Part shown: piece after piece, positions 22,455-33,430 of the stretch | Numbering within the stretch: position 1 is the first letter of the stretch | How the letters are laid out: each line of letters begins with the position of its first letter | NCBI GenBank assembly: GCA_963169105.1 | Contig: OY720643.1 | Location: 78,723,696-78,787,695 of the forward strand | From: Ceriagrion tenellum | Lineage: Eukaryota > Arthropoda > Insecta > Odonata > Coenagrionidae | Length of the DNA: 64,000 nucleotides | Direction of reading: 5' to 3' | Notes under the pieces: model-generated | The model's database searches: none | Seen by the model: the letters and a program-made list of their open reading frames with translations, nothing else | Told to the model about the DNA's origin: nothing | Made by a program: the position numbers and the translations under genes

Positions 22455-22880
22455 TGTAGTACATCTACATCTACATACTATCCTGCGAGCCGCCGTGGGC
22501 GTGTGGCAGGGGGAGTTAGGTTACCAGCCGTGTAAAGGTGTAAGTTTTTTTTTGGAGATTAAATGGTGACATGAATTATTGGAGTGTATTTAGTGAGCTT
22601 AAGTTCTATTGCGATCGCTTATTGTTCGCGGAAAGAACGAGTTTTTGCACCTATCTGTTCGGCAGTGTATCTATCTTATTTTATTGCATCTGTCAGATCT
22701 AGAGATGTAGTGAGGAGTCATGATAATATTCTCTATGTCGCTCTGAAAAATATCAGTTCTGACTTTCTCAAGTAATTTAAGCCTAGAATGTAGCCTCTGA
22801 GTCTCTATGGGCTCCCATCTTATTCCCTCTACAAGTTGTGAGACACTATATCTACGCTCGTAGCAGTTTTTAAGTAGAGT
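22455..22880 (+). repeat. CTACATCTACAT interspersed repeat, copy 1
   Basis: ACATCTACATCTACATACTA, CCTGCGAGCCGCCGTGG and CGTGTGGCAGGGGG begin a repeat that continues with GAGTTTTTGCACCTATCTGT and GTCAGATCTAGAGATG. Further copies are at 43573 (plus) and 32760-32985 (minus). The family has no coding capacity that I can see; whether it is a SINE or the UTR of a longer element is open. Confidence 0.6.
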
Positions 22881-23654
22881 CGGTGGGGTCGGTCAATTCT
22901 GACTGGCTGCCACTTTTGGCGCCATTTTTCTTATTTCTCCCTCCGATTAACGAGAATACTCTTTTCTATGTAGTGGCTAGGTGGTAGCCATCTTCTCTAT
23001 TCATGCTGTTAGGTCATTTGGTTATTTCGATAGATTTACTGATTAATCGTGGGAAGTATCATTTTCTCCGCTCAGGACTTCGGTTTCTTCGAAAAAAATT
23101 GAGTAGCCAGGTGCAGAACATGCATGCTCAGCGACTGCTTAGAGGTGGAACGTGGTCTTTTCTGTAACCTTTTAGGTCACATTACCAGTTACTTAGCTTC
23201 TGAGATACAATCAGATACCGACAATACACTTGTGGATATTTAAAAACTTCTAATACGACATTCATAATTCGCAAATATCAATTTTTGATTAATATTTTCA
23301 TACAGTTGCCTCTGTGTTAAACAGCCAGAGTGAGTTACAAAGCCATATATCCTTATTTCGTTCACACTATTATATATAACTCTCTTAAAGCTGTGCTTTT
23401 AGTTGTTTATGGCCCGTTAAACGTCATATAAGGTCGATTAAATATTTTTGCGCTAAAAGGAATGTTTTACGAATCTGTGTGTCCGTACCAAAAGTGTTTA
23501 GTAGAGTGACAAATTTTGTCCCTCTATTAGCCGTGGTCTCAGGGTCTCCTCGTGACCGTACTGTAGGGATAATGGTAATTGCATAAATCCATTCATTGGT
23601 CATTACCCTGATGAATAATATATCGCATAGCTTTGATGGATTATATCTGTGAAA
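22881..23654. other. No recognisable gene
   Basis: No domain, terminal repeat or tail found. Confidence 0.45.
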
Positions 23655-23990
23655 TTTTAAAAGATCGTAGGCTTTCCCGGCGAATAATATTAGTAAAGTC
23701 TTCTCGGGTTTGGCACCAGGTAAGGCTATTAAAGGCCAGCATTTCGACGAGAAACTCTGTCATCGTCATCAGGGCTAAGACTGATTGCAGAGTTAGGTCC
23801 ATGCCGGGTTTTTATACTTGAGACCCATTGTTGACCGGCAAATTCAAAATTCGCTCACGGCGGTTGGAATTTAAATTGTCTCCGCGACCGTTGTATTTTA
23901 CCTGTGAAATTCTTTTTCGCGGAACAAGGCCGAAGAAGGACGGTGCTCGGTGGCAAAAAAGCAACGATACGTAAATCATCAAGAGCCTGC
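23655..23990 (-). mobile_element. Penelope-like terminal fragment with hammerhead-like core
   Basis: GTAGGCTTTCCCGG at 23667-23680 and TCGGGTTTGGCACC at 23705-23718 match the 3793-3850 region. On the minus strand CTGATGA (23772-23766) and GAAA (23745-23742) are both intact, separated by 20 bases in which CGA/TCG and outer GA/TC can pair. The plus-strand flank continues to about 23990 (CGACCGTTGTATTTT..., GCCGAAGAAGGAC). No RT or GIY-YIG endonuclease is visible. Confidence 0.5.
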
Positions 23991-24936
23991 CTACGCAATT
24001 TTCAAATTCATCACCTCGAATCCGACCTGAAGGCGAGTACTGTTACATATTTGTAATGATATCAAAGAATTTCTCAACACCACGAAGAGGACTTTGTTGT
24101 ACATTCCTGAATTATTATCATGGAGCATTTGCTTTGGATCAGTTATGTTAATAACGGCGGTGTCGGCTCAAATTGCTATTCTTCTTCAAAATTTACTAAT
24201 TTCTTTAGGAGTTTTGATAATGAATGTTCTATAAAAAATGCAAAATGTTATTAGTTTAGTTTTATCATTTAAATGCTACTTTAACATGTAAAAATAGTAA
24301 CTAGAAAAAGAAGGACAACCACTATCGTTTTAAACGTGCCAATTTATTTGTTTTTCCAGCGACTCGTCTTTACTCTCACGATAGCGCGCAAGTGTGGCTC
24401 CCTGCGCGGAGCTTTGCTCAACTAATGCACCATCCCCGCTTCCGCAGATGGAGGAGCGAGGGAAAGATCCTTAGGGTTTCGCGGAATGGCTGAGCAAACG
24501 ATCTCTTGAGAGCTGGGATTCTCCCCCACACCCTTCCTCTCTTACAATCTGATTATATGATATACTTTCCTAAGTGGAGGAGGCGATGTACGCTTCTGCC
24601 GGACCCCTTCCTTAAGAGGAAGATGAGATGAAGAGGGGAAATGATGGTGTTATATATGTATCTTCTTCATCCTTCCTGAAGTGGTCCACCATCTAGAACC
24701 ACTCATCTTTTCCTCAGGAACTTTCCTCTGAGAATGAGACTTGATCTTCATTTTGGATTGGATACCATTTTCCATTCCTACTGTTTAATGTGAACCTCAT
24801 TTAAATATATACTGGGAAAAAATTATACAAAAACTTCAGCAATGTTCTTGAACTTAGGCAGAAAACGTTTTTGGTCTTTCCCGTCTTGTAGAATAGATCG
24901 ATATAGTGGGATAACTTTTAAATTCATTTTATACTA
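23991..24936. other. Unassigned, with a GC-rich patch
   Basis: 24360-24500 is GC-rich without a recognised domain. 24513-24572 (CTGGGATTCTCCCCCACACC...) repeats the patch inside the LINE at 21896. Confidence 0.4.
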
Positions 24937-25620
24937 GAAAGGCAGGTGGGGTCATTATGACCTCTTTTCAATTTTGACAATCTTTATCTCCTATCTTGTA
25001 TATATCTTGAATTTGTTTATTTATCAGGAAAACATCCTCATTGGTAGTTCAATTCCTTGATTGATAAACTGCAGCCCTCCATCCTTTCCTATCTAATGCT
25101 AGCTCCCTTACCTCCTGGTATCTCTTCCTATGTACTTTCCTCTTTATTTGGTCCATGAACTTATTCCTGGGTCTTCCTCTGTGGGACTTTTTCCTCTATT
25201 TTGCTTTCAATAAATTTCTTCACAAACTCATTGTGTCTCAAGGTGTGTCCAATTCATCTAGTTCTTCTTTTCGGTATGGTGTTCGATATGGTCCTTTCCT
25301 CTTCTACTCTTCTGTACGCTTAATAATTTCTTATTTTGTCCGTCCATTTTATCTTCAGCATCCCCCTCCAGCACCAGGTTTTGCAGGCTTATAGTCTTTT
25401 CTGGTCAGCAGCATGAGAATATTATGTGAAAATACGAACCTCATGGCAACAATTGTTTTTTATGAACATATTCTTCTACCTAGTGCCAAAGGGCCTCAGC
25501 CCATCTCTCACCTGTTTTATTTGGGTTTTGTCAGTATAGAAAAATTTTAATGCCTCTCATTGAAATATATAGATAGTTTGTCAGCCGGACATGAATGCAT
25601 ACGGGTGAATTGCTGCGTGA
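24937..25620. repeat. Repeat Y, copy 2, split by a LINE
   Basis: GTGGGGTCATTATGACCTC at 24946-24964 and later GTGAAAATACGAACCTCAT, CCTCAG, CACCTGTTTTAT and CTCATTGAAATATATA follow the order of 5827-6287. The middle is displaced by the LINE fragment at 25045-25412. The right terminal inverted repeat was not found. Confidence 0.5.
25045..25412 (-). pseudogene. LINE 3' fragment, minus strand (family L2)
   Basis: The complement encodes the same terminal blocks as 20195-20560: frame fragments of the RT C-terminus with NLVLEG-type ending, KYKRRKRTI, and RKYIGRDTRR-type basic segment, ending at the AACTGCAGCCCTCC boundary. The copy is cut off where the other L2 copies continue to MDHWK, so it is a short 5'-truncated insertion within repeat Y. 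Confidence 0.6.
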
Positions 25621-26298
25621 ATACCCGACATACCTAGTCTTCGCAGGAGGACTTGGACACGGGACAGAAGTTCCGCGTCGCAGGTTTCCTGCGTCACATC
25701 CTAAATGTTAAATTTTAATATTTTTATAATAATCATTATTCTTGCAACATAATGCACAGTAATAAATAAAACATTTTCGAAACAATTATTGTATTATTTC
25801 AATTTCAAGCTTTATAAATCCTTTAGTATACAAGTTTTTTAGCTGAATAATTAACCCATATTGGTACTAATATGAATGCTAATGACCGGTTGCAAGAATA
25901 TTCAGTTATGGAATCAATAGTCATGAGTTTCATTAACTTACGGATTTCATAAAAATATTCGGGTTGCAAGAACACATCCACTAGTTACATAACTTATTTT
26001 CCAATGGTCAATAGCTTCGAATATTCGATCTAATCTTCTACCGCCGGATAAAATTAGTGAAAGTTTAGCCTATGAATAATTGCTAATGCACGTAATAATT
26101 ATTCAGTCAGAGTAAACATACTGGTAATTTGTCTCAAAACAATAATTTAATCTAGTAATTAAGTCTCCAATCGATACATTGCGCAACGGCCATCTTGGCT
26201 TCTTATGGAACTCGTAACAACAAGCCATAAGTTACGAAACCAATAAATTTATGGAATTTTTCTGCCATGAATATATATTATGGATTTAGATGTTTGGA

Positions 26299-26558
26299 GG
26301 TAGAGGTAAGCCGAGAAAGTTGTGGTTGAATGCGGTTGAGGAAATTCTTAGGAGGAATATTAGGAGTTTTTAAAACAGGAGGGCATGTATGAAACAGTGT
26401 ATGGGGGTCAGTGAGGCCAAAGAGGTTTGGAAGGATATGTCAGTATGGAGGAAATTATTGAAGCAGAGTTAGGTGTACAATTACGCATTAATGAGTGAAA
26501 CATTTTGACTGTGCCTACCCCGGAATGGAACGGCGTGATGGGTATGTATGTATGTATG
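26299..26558 (+). mobile_element. 5'-truncated LINE insertion (family L5)
   Basis: Flanked by TAGATGTTTGGA at 26287-26298 and 26559-26570, a 12-bp target duplication. It encodes GRGKPRKLWLNAVEEILRRN then, after a stop, a Trp-containing C-terminal end. It continues with the 3' UTR CTACCCCGGAATGGAACGGC and a tail of GTAT units (26541-26558). The same family supplies the longer copy at 45500-46142. It sits inside the P-like element and is therefore the youngest layer of this nest. Confidence 0.8.
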
Positions 26559-26931
26559 TAGATGTTTGGAATTGTTGTCTAGGCCACGTGTTGCCTAAAT
26601 TACCACTTTTAGTTCACCCAGTCCTTGGCGCCAATTCGATTAGAGTCTTTTCAGTTGTTATTGTATATAGACGTAGTTAATTGTTTCTAACGTGAGACTG
26701 CAGTAAATATTCAATAACGATCGAGGAGATATGAATTACTTGATGCTTTGAATAATATTTTACTATTTTTGTTTTCTAATAGTTACTTTGTAAATGCTAG
26801 AGGAAATATCAATTACAGAAGATGTGTAAGAGGTTTATGAAACGTCCATCGTGTGCCGAAGACGATGTTTGCCAGACTCTGACTCTAATTTGAATGCATT
26901 AAGCCCGTTCTGCTTTAATAAAGAATTTAGA

Positions 26932-27045
26932 ATGCCATGTATAGACAGAACTTGCTACGTACCAGGCTGCAAAACAGGGTATGCGTCTACGAGGATCCAA
27001 AATAGGAGACTTGGATTGAATTATAAGAATCTGTTCAAGCCGGCG
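26932..27045 (+). CDS. THAP-like N-terminal exon of a P-like transposase (fragment)
   Basis: The frame from ATG 26932 reads MPCIDRTCYVPGCKTGYAST, then RIQNRRLGLNYKNLFKPA over 38 codons. It stops at a strong splice-donor match GTAAGT (27046-27051) on a codon boundary. Cys-x4-Cys with the phrase VPGCKTGY, followed by a FKP segment, resembles the start of THAP zinc-finger domains, the DNA-binding module of P-element transposases. The later Cys and His ligands would lie in a following exon, which I do not find; the catalytic RNase-H-like region is also missing. The frame is open upstream to 26851, so the true start is uncertain. Alternative: a chance open frame beside a donor-like hexamer. Any product would be a fragment. 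Confidence 0.5.
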
Positions 27046-27578
27046 GTAAGTGCATTCCTTTTTACCTACACTGCAACGACGGCCATTATGAATACTCATA
27101 AAGTCACCTCGCATTATTATTAACTTTCAGTATAGGAATATTCACTACGGGCTAAGAAGTTAATTGTTCATTGGAGTAAATAAATTTGGAGAGTAATTAA
27201 ATATATCAGTAGACCGGACGATATTAAAAAAGTGTATAATTACATCCCGCGTGTAGTACTACATTTTTTATCTACTGCCCACTGCATTATGATTAATTGT
27301 AAGTAAAACCCATGTATATTCATGGTAAAACCGGTAAGACGTGCTTATTTACAATCTTTCGACTGTATTTACATTTGAACTTCCGTCTCTCGTCACTAGG
27401 CGGCACTACTTTCAAAAAAGTTGTTTTTTTACGGACATTCTAGACAACAGTTTTTTTCGATGAGATAACAATCCATTATATATATTCATGGTTTCTGCAG
27501 CACTTATTGAATGGTTGCCATGGCTTATGGGTCGCATAACTTTAAGGAATATATGTTTGTCGTTCCTACAACTGGTCA

Positions 27579-28651
27579 TAAGGCCAATACTTCTAGTGTT
27601 AAAAAATATTAACCTGATAATTTTATTGAAATAAATTTTGTTTACAGATTTGTTTAAATAACAGTGCGAGACATATATTTCTTACGATTGAGACTATAGC
27701 AGAAATGTCATGTCATTCAATTCAGGTTTCACATTTCAATGACATCCAAATAGATTACTGTACGCGGTTGTTTCTGAATCTGTTTGCGCATTATATTTTT
27801 AATTATTAAATTAATTTTAATGACTACAATAGACTTTCTGTCCGTATGATGAAGATGGAAATGAGAAAATGTCAACTTATTTCAATGATATTCTGGTCAC
27901 AGACCTAGTAGCCGTTGAAATGCTCTCTCCGTTTTGCCTGAGAGAAAAGTTGCTGAAGTGGAAAATTCCAACTTTTAAATAAATATTTCATCACACTATG
28001 AATTTGCAGGGTGAGAGCAATAACAGTAGTTTAAGCATCAGCCTTGTTAATTGCAAGATAGGAATCGTAACCGAATATTATTCTTAAGAGCCATTCCAGA
28101 CTAGATTGCGCAATAAAGGTGAAAATGAATTAACTTTGAATTAAAATAATGGTGTACAAACTGCGAAGTGCTAAGACAATAATGACAATTATGTTTCGGG
28201 AATAATCGTACCAAAGATTATACTATTTCGGCATGTAAAAGCATTGTAGGATAATATGCATTAAAGTTGAGATTTCCGACTTCAACTATGTTCATCTCCG
28301 AGATAACGCAATTTGCTAATTGATCATGTTGGTGATCAATGTTTCAATTCCCTATGGATAATAAATATATTCTTTCATTTGTGTATTTTCACTACATCTG
28401 CGTCCATTTTGGTAGCAACTCTACTCGACCGAGTGACCGAAACGGAACCACATTGCTGTCACACTATCCGTAGTAAATAAAACTAGATCTTCATCTTGGG
28501 GTGAAATCCCTCAATTTCAATTTTTTCTCGTAATTATCGCCATCGTTTTTTAGAGCACCCTCGGGAAAATTTCAGCGTCGTCAGCTCTGGTCGGAGAGTA
28601 TGCAGGATTTATAATATTTTCTGAGATGGTTTACTGTGCGTTACTGTATTG
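27579..28651. other. No recognisable gene
   Basis: A+T-rich with no long frames or recognised repeats. Confidence 0.45.
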
Positions 28652-28756
28652 TACGAGGGCAGTTTTTTTTCAACTTCCGATAGGCAATACATAAAAGACA
28701 AGTGAATATTAAAATATTATTTTGTTACTAAAAATTATGTACACACATTGTTACTT

Positions 28757-29752
28757 TTAGAAATAATCACCTTGACGATTGAGGCATTTTTCGTACCTGC
28801 GGACCAGCCTTATAATACCTTCGTCATAAAATGTTGCCGCCAATGAATTTAAATGAGTCTATGCATTGTCATGAAGCTCCTCGTTAGTTTGGAAGCGCTG
28901 CCCCCACTACTTCAGTTCAAGGTCACGATGGAAGGGTCTCGAGGCCTCGAGGCTCAGGGTCTTGAGGAGCCGTAGGGTTGCACCAGCACTGTGGGACGGG
29001 CGTTGTACTGGATGGGAGCGTTGTCAGTCAACATTTTTAGGACCCAGTGAGCACAAAGTTTTTCGAAGCCTATATCTCCTGTTTACTGCTGATGCTTGGG
29101 ATATCATCTTGGGATTGGGTTCAAGAAACCAGATCCCAAGATGAACCAGATGTGGAGGCATATCCAAACAAGAAGAGACAAACTCGTAGGGCACATTCTA
29201 AGACACGACAACATCGTTTTAACAATAGCAGAAGGAGCTATAGAGGGAAGGAATCGCCGGGGACGACCAAGGATGTCATTCATGCAGCAGATTGTGAATG
29301 ATATGGGTTGCACCACATACACAGAAATGAAGAGAAAAGCAGACAGAAGAGAGGAATGGCGTACTGCTGCAAACCAACCCCAGGGTTGAACACTGAAGAA
29401 GAATATCTCCTGTAACGATAGAGTACAGAGAAGATCTTGAAACTTCCGGAAATTACTTAGACAAAGCACTTATGGTGAAACTACGGTTTTCTCTAACCAC
29501 TTCGTCAACTCGTTGAACAAGGCCGTCTGTAGCGACAGACTTGCGTCATTGACCCCCTTAATCATGCACATCAGTTTGGCCATCTTTAAGTTTGCGACGC
29601 CATTGACGCAAAACTTCATCACTCATAAAGTTTTTTCAATACACTCGGCTCATTCTTCGATGAATTTCTGCTGCACTATTCCCTACTGCTTGCAGGAAAC
29701 GAGTAACGCTTCGCAATTGGCATTTGGTGGGATAATCAATTGAGGCGGCCAT
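28757..29752 (-). pseudogene. mariner transposase pseudogene
   Basis: From the ATG at 29752 the minus strand reads MAASIDYPTKCQLRSVTRFL and AAEIHRRMSRVY, then stop-interrupted FMSDEVLRQWRRKLKDGQTD, QRVDEVVRENRSFTISALSK, FPEVSRSSLYSIV and LCAHWVLKML. This is the helix-turn-helix DNA-binding half of mariner transposases. It then jumps to a YNARPT segment (normally HDNARP, holding the second catalytic Asp) and ends with ATFYDEGIIRLVRRYEKCLN, RQGDYF, stop at 28757. The block with the first catalytic Asp is gone, the second Asp is replaced, and at least four in-frame stops are present. The LINE at 29082-29402 breaks what is left. Nonfunctional. Confidence 0.88.
29082..29402 (+). mobile_element. 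5'-truncated LINE inserted in the mariner (family L3)
   Basis: ATATCTCCTG occurs at 29072-29081 and again at 29403-29412, a 10-bp target duplication. From about 29140 the plus strand reads MNQMWRHIQTRRDKLVGHIL, RHDNIVLTIAEGAIEG, RRGRPRMSFMQQIVNDMGC, MKRKADRREEWRTAANQPQG, stop: the C-terminal end of the family L3 RT with its GRPR basic motif. The end GGGTTGA...GAAGAAGAA is shared with 48130 and 63515. The open frame is intact over this portion. Confidence 0.85.
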
Positions 29753-29915
29753 GTTTATGTGACTGCTGCTCAGCAAAGACTGACGACTTGAACTCGGCAG
29801 TGACAGAGCGTGAAGTGCGGGAGATGTGCAGTTGCCGACTGCGCACACCACCCGCCTGTCGCTTGTCTGTCGTTTTTGCTGAGCGATTGGTGGTTGAAAA
29901 AAAACTGCCCTCGTA

Positions 29916-32759
29916 TATTCACCTCAAGCATTAAAAAAGTAGCTAATTGGTATTTCAGTTTCTCTTTAAGTACAAAATTATGTGTGAATGTGTGAATGAA
30001 GCGATTCGCGGTTGTGTAAAAATGTGCGAATGAAGCGATTAGCTGGAAAGATAGTGTAGTGGAAATCAGCAGCAAAATAGCCCTCCGTTTGATGACTGGT
30101 TGTGATGCTAAAATAAGTTTAAACCCTCATAGTTAACCTCCTTTCTTTACTAGATTGTATTTGCCCGACCGGACTTCCATATGAGGTTCTACATATATAA
30201 ACAACTGCGAAAACTTAAAAGTTGTTTCTCATTGTTTAAAGTATTTTCATATCTAACGTCAATTTCATGTTATTTACTTGCTTTTAATTGTTTAAAAATG
30301 TTTTTATCTGTATTCAAATTTGACATCATCCTCCCTCTGAACTCCTATAAGTCCGTTACACTCGTGCCCTCCAAGGTTGAAGCTTTTTTTTCTTCAATGT
30401 CCCTGTTGCATTGGAAATAACTCTGAGACTTAGAAATTGATCGGAAATAAACAATTTAAGTGGAAGAGTAAATGTGATCTCTTTTTACCATGAATTATCG
30501 AACCAAACTACCACAAAGGGCCTTCTGTCTACCCTTGTTACCCTTAACCTTGTTTACGAATTGTAGGAAAGAAAACTATCGTTCCCTGAGTGTAAAGTCT
30601 AGCGGTATTAATACGCTCAATCTTTCTCTAGCTGGTCTACTTCGTCTTGATGGATAGTCTTGTAGCTTTCAAATTTTAAAAAGTACAGCTGTTAAAATAT
30701 TATATTCACACTATATCATAAGTAAACCCGAGTTTTGTAAGAACCATCGTGATCTAGGGGGCAGAAGAATCAGTGTAAGCAAACGGTGGGGAGGATCATT
30801 ATAAGCAATAGTCATCATTGCTAAGATTGAAGCTCTCCATTTCGTAAACTTCCTAAGTCACGGCTTAATTGATTTAAAATCATTTTCTGACACATATTTC
30901 AGAAATGATATGAGCTAATTGCTTCTACCTCTTCCTTGCTAATTATTTATGCATCCCTTATTCCAACTAATGAAAGCAATAATGAGGAAATAACGAATTT
31001 TTAGACGGAAATGCCGAAGAATTACTCTATTTGGTTTATTTTTACCATTAAAATGTGTTTCATGCTCAGTTATATCCTCTTTATTGCTAAATGAAACTCA
31101 AATGGCATCATACATGTTCGTTTAATCTTTATAGAAGCCTTTTTTTTAATCCACTCTAATCTTTTTTATGAAAAAAGTGTTTTTGATTTATTATCCTGAA
31201 ATTTGCTAATGGGACAAAAAAAGAACTGCTGATATTTTTATAAGATCATGTTACGTTAAAGTCAACTACAAATGATATTTTTGAGAAAGATAAAATTGAT
31301 GTGTTGATTTTGCAGAAGACCACCGCAATACGTGCTCATATTTCTAAAGTTGTTTGAAAATTAAAAATGTTTTTTTAGATACTAAATGCGGTTCCTTCTT
31401 TTCTTATTTTCCGTTTAAAATTACATTCTGCCACAAACTTTAGTTTAAAATTAAATATTATTTTACTTTTACTTACAGGTAAGCATCAATCTATGGTGGT
31501 GTAAGTTGCCTGTTCATTTCAACGAGAGAAGAAGTCCTGTAAGTATTTTTGACAGTTTATTGCGGAAATAAGGGAATGATTGGAATTTTTATCCGATAAA
31601 TAGACTTTTTGGATGGAGAAACTCGTTGAACATAAACATGAAAAGCACTGTATGGTAATAGGGATTAATTATCAAGTGGTATTTAATCGACTCTTTAATT
31701 AGAAATTTCAAAATATTTTGATTTGGGTATGTGAATTAATCGAAATGGAAAAAATGTCTACTATTGGAGGGTGTGATGAAAATATTTGCTTTCAAAGTTA
31801 AGATATTTTAATGAGTTTGAAGAATATTCTCCTCCCTACTGGAAATTAGTCTTACCAGTTAGCAATACAGCGCTACCATTAGGTAAATCCAAATTTCTTG
31901 GAAGTAGCTATTGGGATGCGCAGACGACGCACTAACCTCTACGTCGAATGAAATTGATTACTAAGCTTTTAAGATATGTGGCATATTCCGTTTCATTTAC
32001 TACAAGAAAAACTTTATTGCTCGTTTTCTTTTATATTTAAAGAAACAGTAGGCTTACTAACAAAATATGCATTCTATTTGCGATCACTATTATTTTCTTA
32101 TAGTTAAGATATATTTTGTATCTTTAATCGTATATGTCACCTATTTTTAGAAAAAAGAATAAAATGTGTAAAAAAACTCATAATTAGGATGCATAAAGCC
32201 TTTTTTAGTATTCACTCTGATTTCTTGTCACCAAAAATAGCTAAGTTATATTGCTCAATCACCATAAACGCCAAAATAGCGCGGAGGCGTATAATTATCT
32301 CTTTATTCAATGGGATTCGTAACCCTTAACTACTATCGTGGTTTTTGGCCAAGTACACACTATCTTCGTGTGTTTTTTAACCTGAACAACAACCGTCACC
32401 CTCACTGTCTCAAGTTTAACTGGCTCGCTCCACCCTCTCCCCTAGGATTACACTGTAGCCAAGGTTGCTGCGAGCGGCCGTTTTACGACTACAAAAAGGG
32501 AACAAATCACGTCGGATCAAAAAATACGCGACGATAGCAGTTGAGGGTTATTCCTGATGCTTCTTAGCTTAAAATACCGCGTTTAGTGTCGGAAAGTTTA
32601 ATTTTAATGTTGTCTTTGAAAGAAATCAAGGGAAAAGTGATTTTAATCCGTCGATGATTTGGTCCACGCTGAGAAACCCTGCAATATAATATGAGATGTA
32701 CACTACTGAATATGATTACTAAAAATACTGAGTATTTTTATAAATACTCGCAGTTATTT
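29916..32759. other. No recognisable gene
   Basis: A+T-rich. A short direct repeat, GTG(T/C)GAATGAAGCGATT, is at 29991 and 30023. Short frames at 30181-30420 and 32310-32537 have no recognised domain. Confidence 0.45.
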
Positions 32760-32987
32760 CTTCATATCGTGCGTACCGGGCTTAACTTTGTGGAAAAAAT
32801 TGATATTGATATCCTACCTATCCTATAGAGTGTAATAAGTGATTGAGAAGCAGGTGGCCGATCTGATGAAAATGCTATATCAGCTGTCCGTCGCCTCCCC
32901 GAAATTCTATCCAACGGCTGATGGCCTAACACCCGCTGCCACACGCCCACGCTGCCACTTGCAGGGTAGTATGTAGATGTAGTTGTA
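32760..32987 (-). repeat. CTACATCTACAT interspersed repeat, minus copy
   Basis: The complement reads CAACTACATCTACATACTAC, CCTGCAAGTGGC, GGCGTGTGGCAGCGGGTGTT and then CATCAGCCGTTGGATAG, the same order as at 22455. Copy length about 230 bp. Confidence 0.6.
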
Positions 32988-32994
32988 TATGTAA

Positions 32995-33430
32995 ATCACT
33001 ACAACTGTCTTTTGTCACCGAAATCGATCTGCCAAGCGTTCATGGGCTGTCCTATGAGTTTGCCCCATTCACGAGGACACGGCAGTGTGAAGACTTTCGA
33101 GGGAATGGATGAGGGAAGGTGGCGGTTCTTTCTCGACACTCCCCGTGACAGAGACGTTTTTCCGAGCAATGAGGCCACTGAAGCGAGAGGGTATGAGAAG
33201 TCGTTCGTCCTTTTCCACAGGTTCCCTTTCCTCTCTTTCTCCCTCGTCGAGGAGGTGAACGTGTCTGGCGAACCAGTAGGGCAGTGTGACCCATGGAGGC
33301 CGAGGATGTTGTGTGAATCTTCTCCTCATTTTCTGTTGACGCTAAAGTTCATCCGAGGGATGGGAAAGGACGAGGGCGGGGGGACGGGATGCGCTCTACT
33401 GGACGATTAATTCTACTCCCACGCGAGAGA
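32995..33430. other. GC-rich islet of unknown nature
   Basis: A 132-codon plus frame at 33012-33410 overlaps an 80-90-codon minus frame. The plus peptide contains no recognised domain and no splice-site pattern that would suggest an exon. Overlapping stop-free runs are expected at this GC level. Could be an old exon, conserved noncoding DNA or nothing. Confidence 0.3.

Larger units (their letters stand above)
26266..27490 (+). mobile_element. P-superfamily-like DNA element (nonautonomous)
   Basis: The left terminus CATGAATATATATTATGG (26266-26283) is inverted at 27473-27490 (CCATTATATATATTCATG). Flanking 8-mers are TTTTCTGC (26258-26265) and GTTTCTGC (27491-27498). The uninterrupted sibling of the host repeat has GTTTCTGC, so the left copy has one mutation. 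A subterminal TTGTTGTCTAG (26571-26581) is mirrored as CTAGACAACAG (27440-27450). An 8-bp duplication, CATGA-type termini, subterminal inverted repeats and a THAP-like exon are together the hallmarks of P elements (family knowledge). Without the LINE inside, the element is about 950 bp, too short for a full transposase. Confidence 0.72.
25881..27578. mobile_element. Foldback repeat X, copy 2, split by a P-like element
   Basis: Ends TGACCGGTTGCAAG (25883) and CCTACAACTGGTCA (27565) are inverted. 25881-26265 and 27491-27578 together match copy 1 at 19131-19487, apart from an extra stretch of about 100 bases near the left end (25900-26000). The gap between the two halves is exactly the P-like element plus its 8-base duplication. 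Confidence 0.75.
28654..29913 (-). mobile_element. mariner transposon, internally deleted and LINE-interrupted
   Basis: Terminal inverted repeats CGAGGGCAGTTTTTTTTCAA (from 28654) and the complement ending ACTGCCCTCG (29913) are bounded by TA at 28652-28653 and 29914-29915, the mariner target duplication. Transposase remnants run on the minus strand. Removing the inserted LINE leaves about 930 bp against about 1.3 kb for an intact mariner, so part of the transposase gene is deleted. Confidence 0.9.

Noticed and set aside
33012..33410. 132-codon plus frame as a host gene
   Set aside because: No recognised domain, an overlapping minus-strand frame of similar length, and GC-rich composition that explains the lack of stops.
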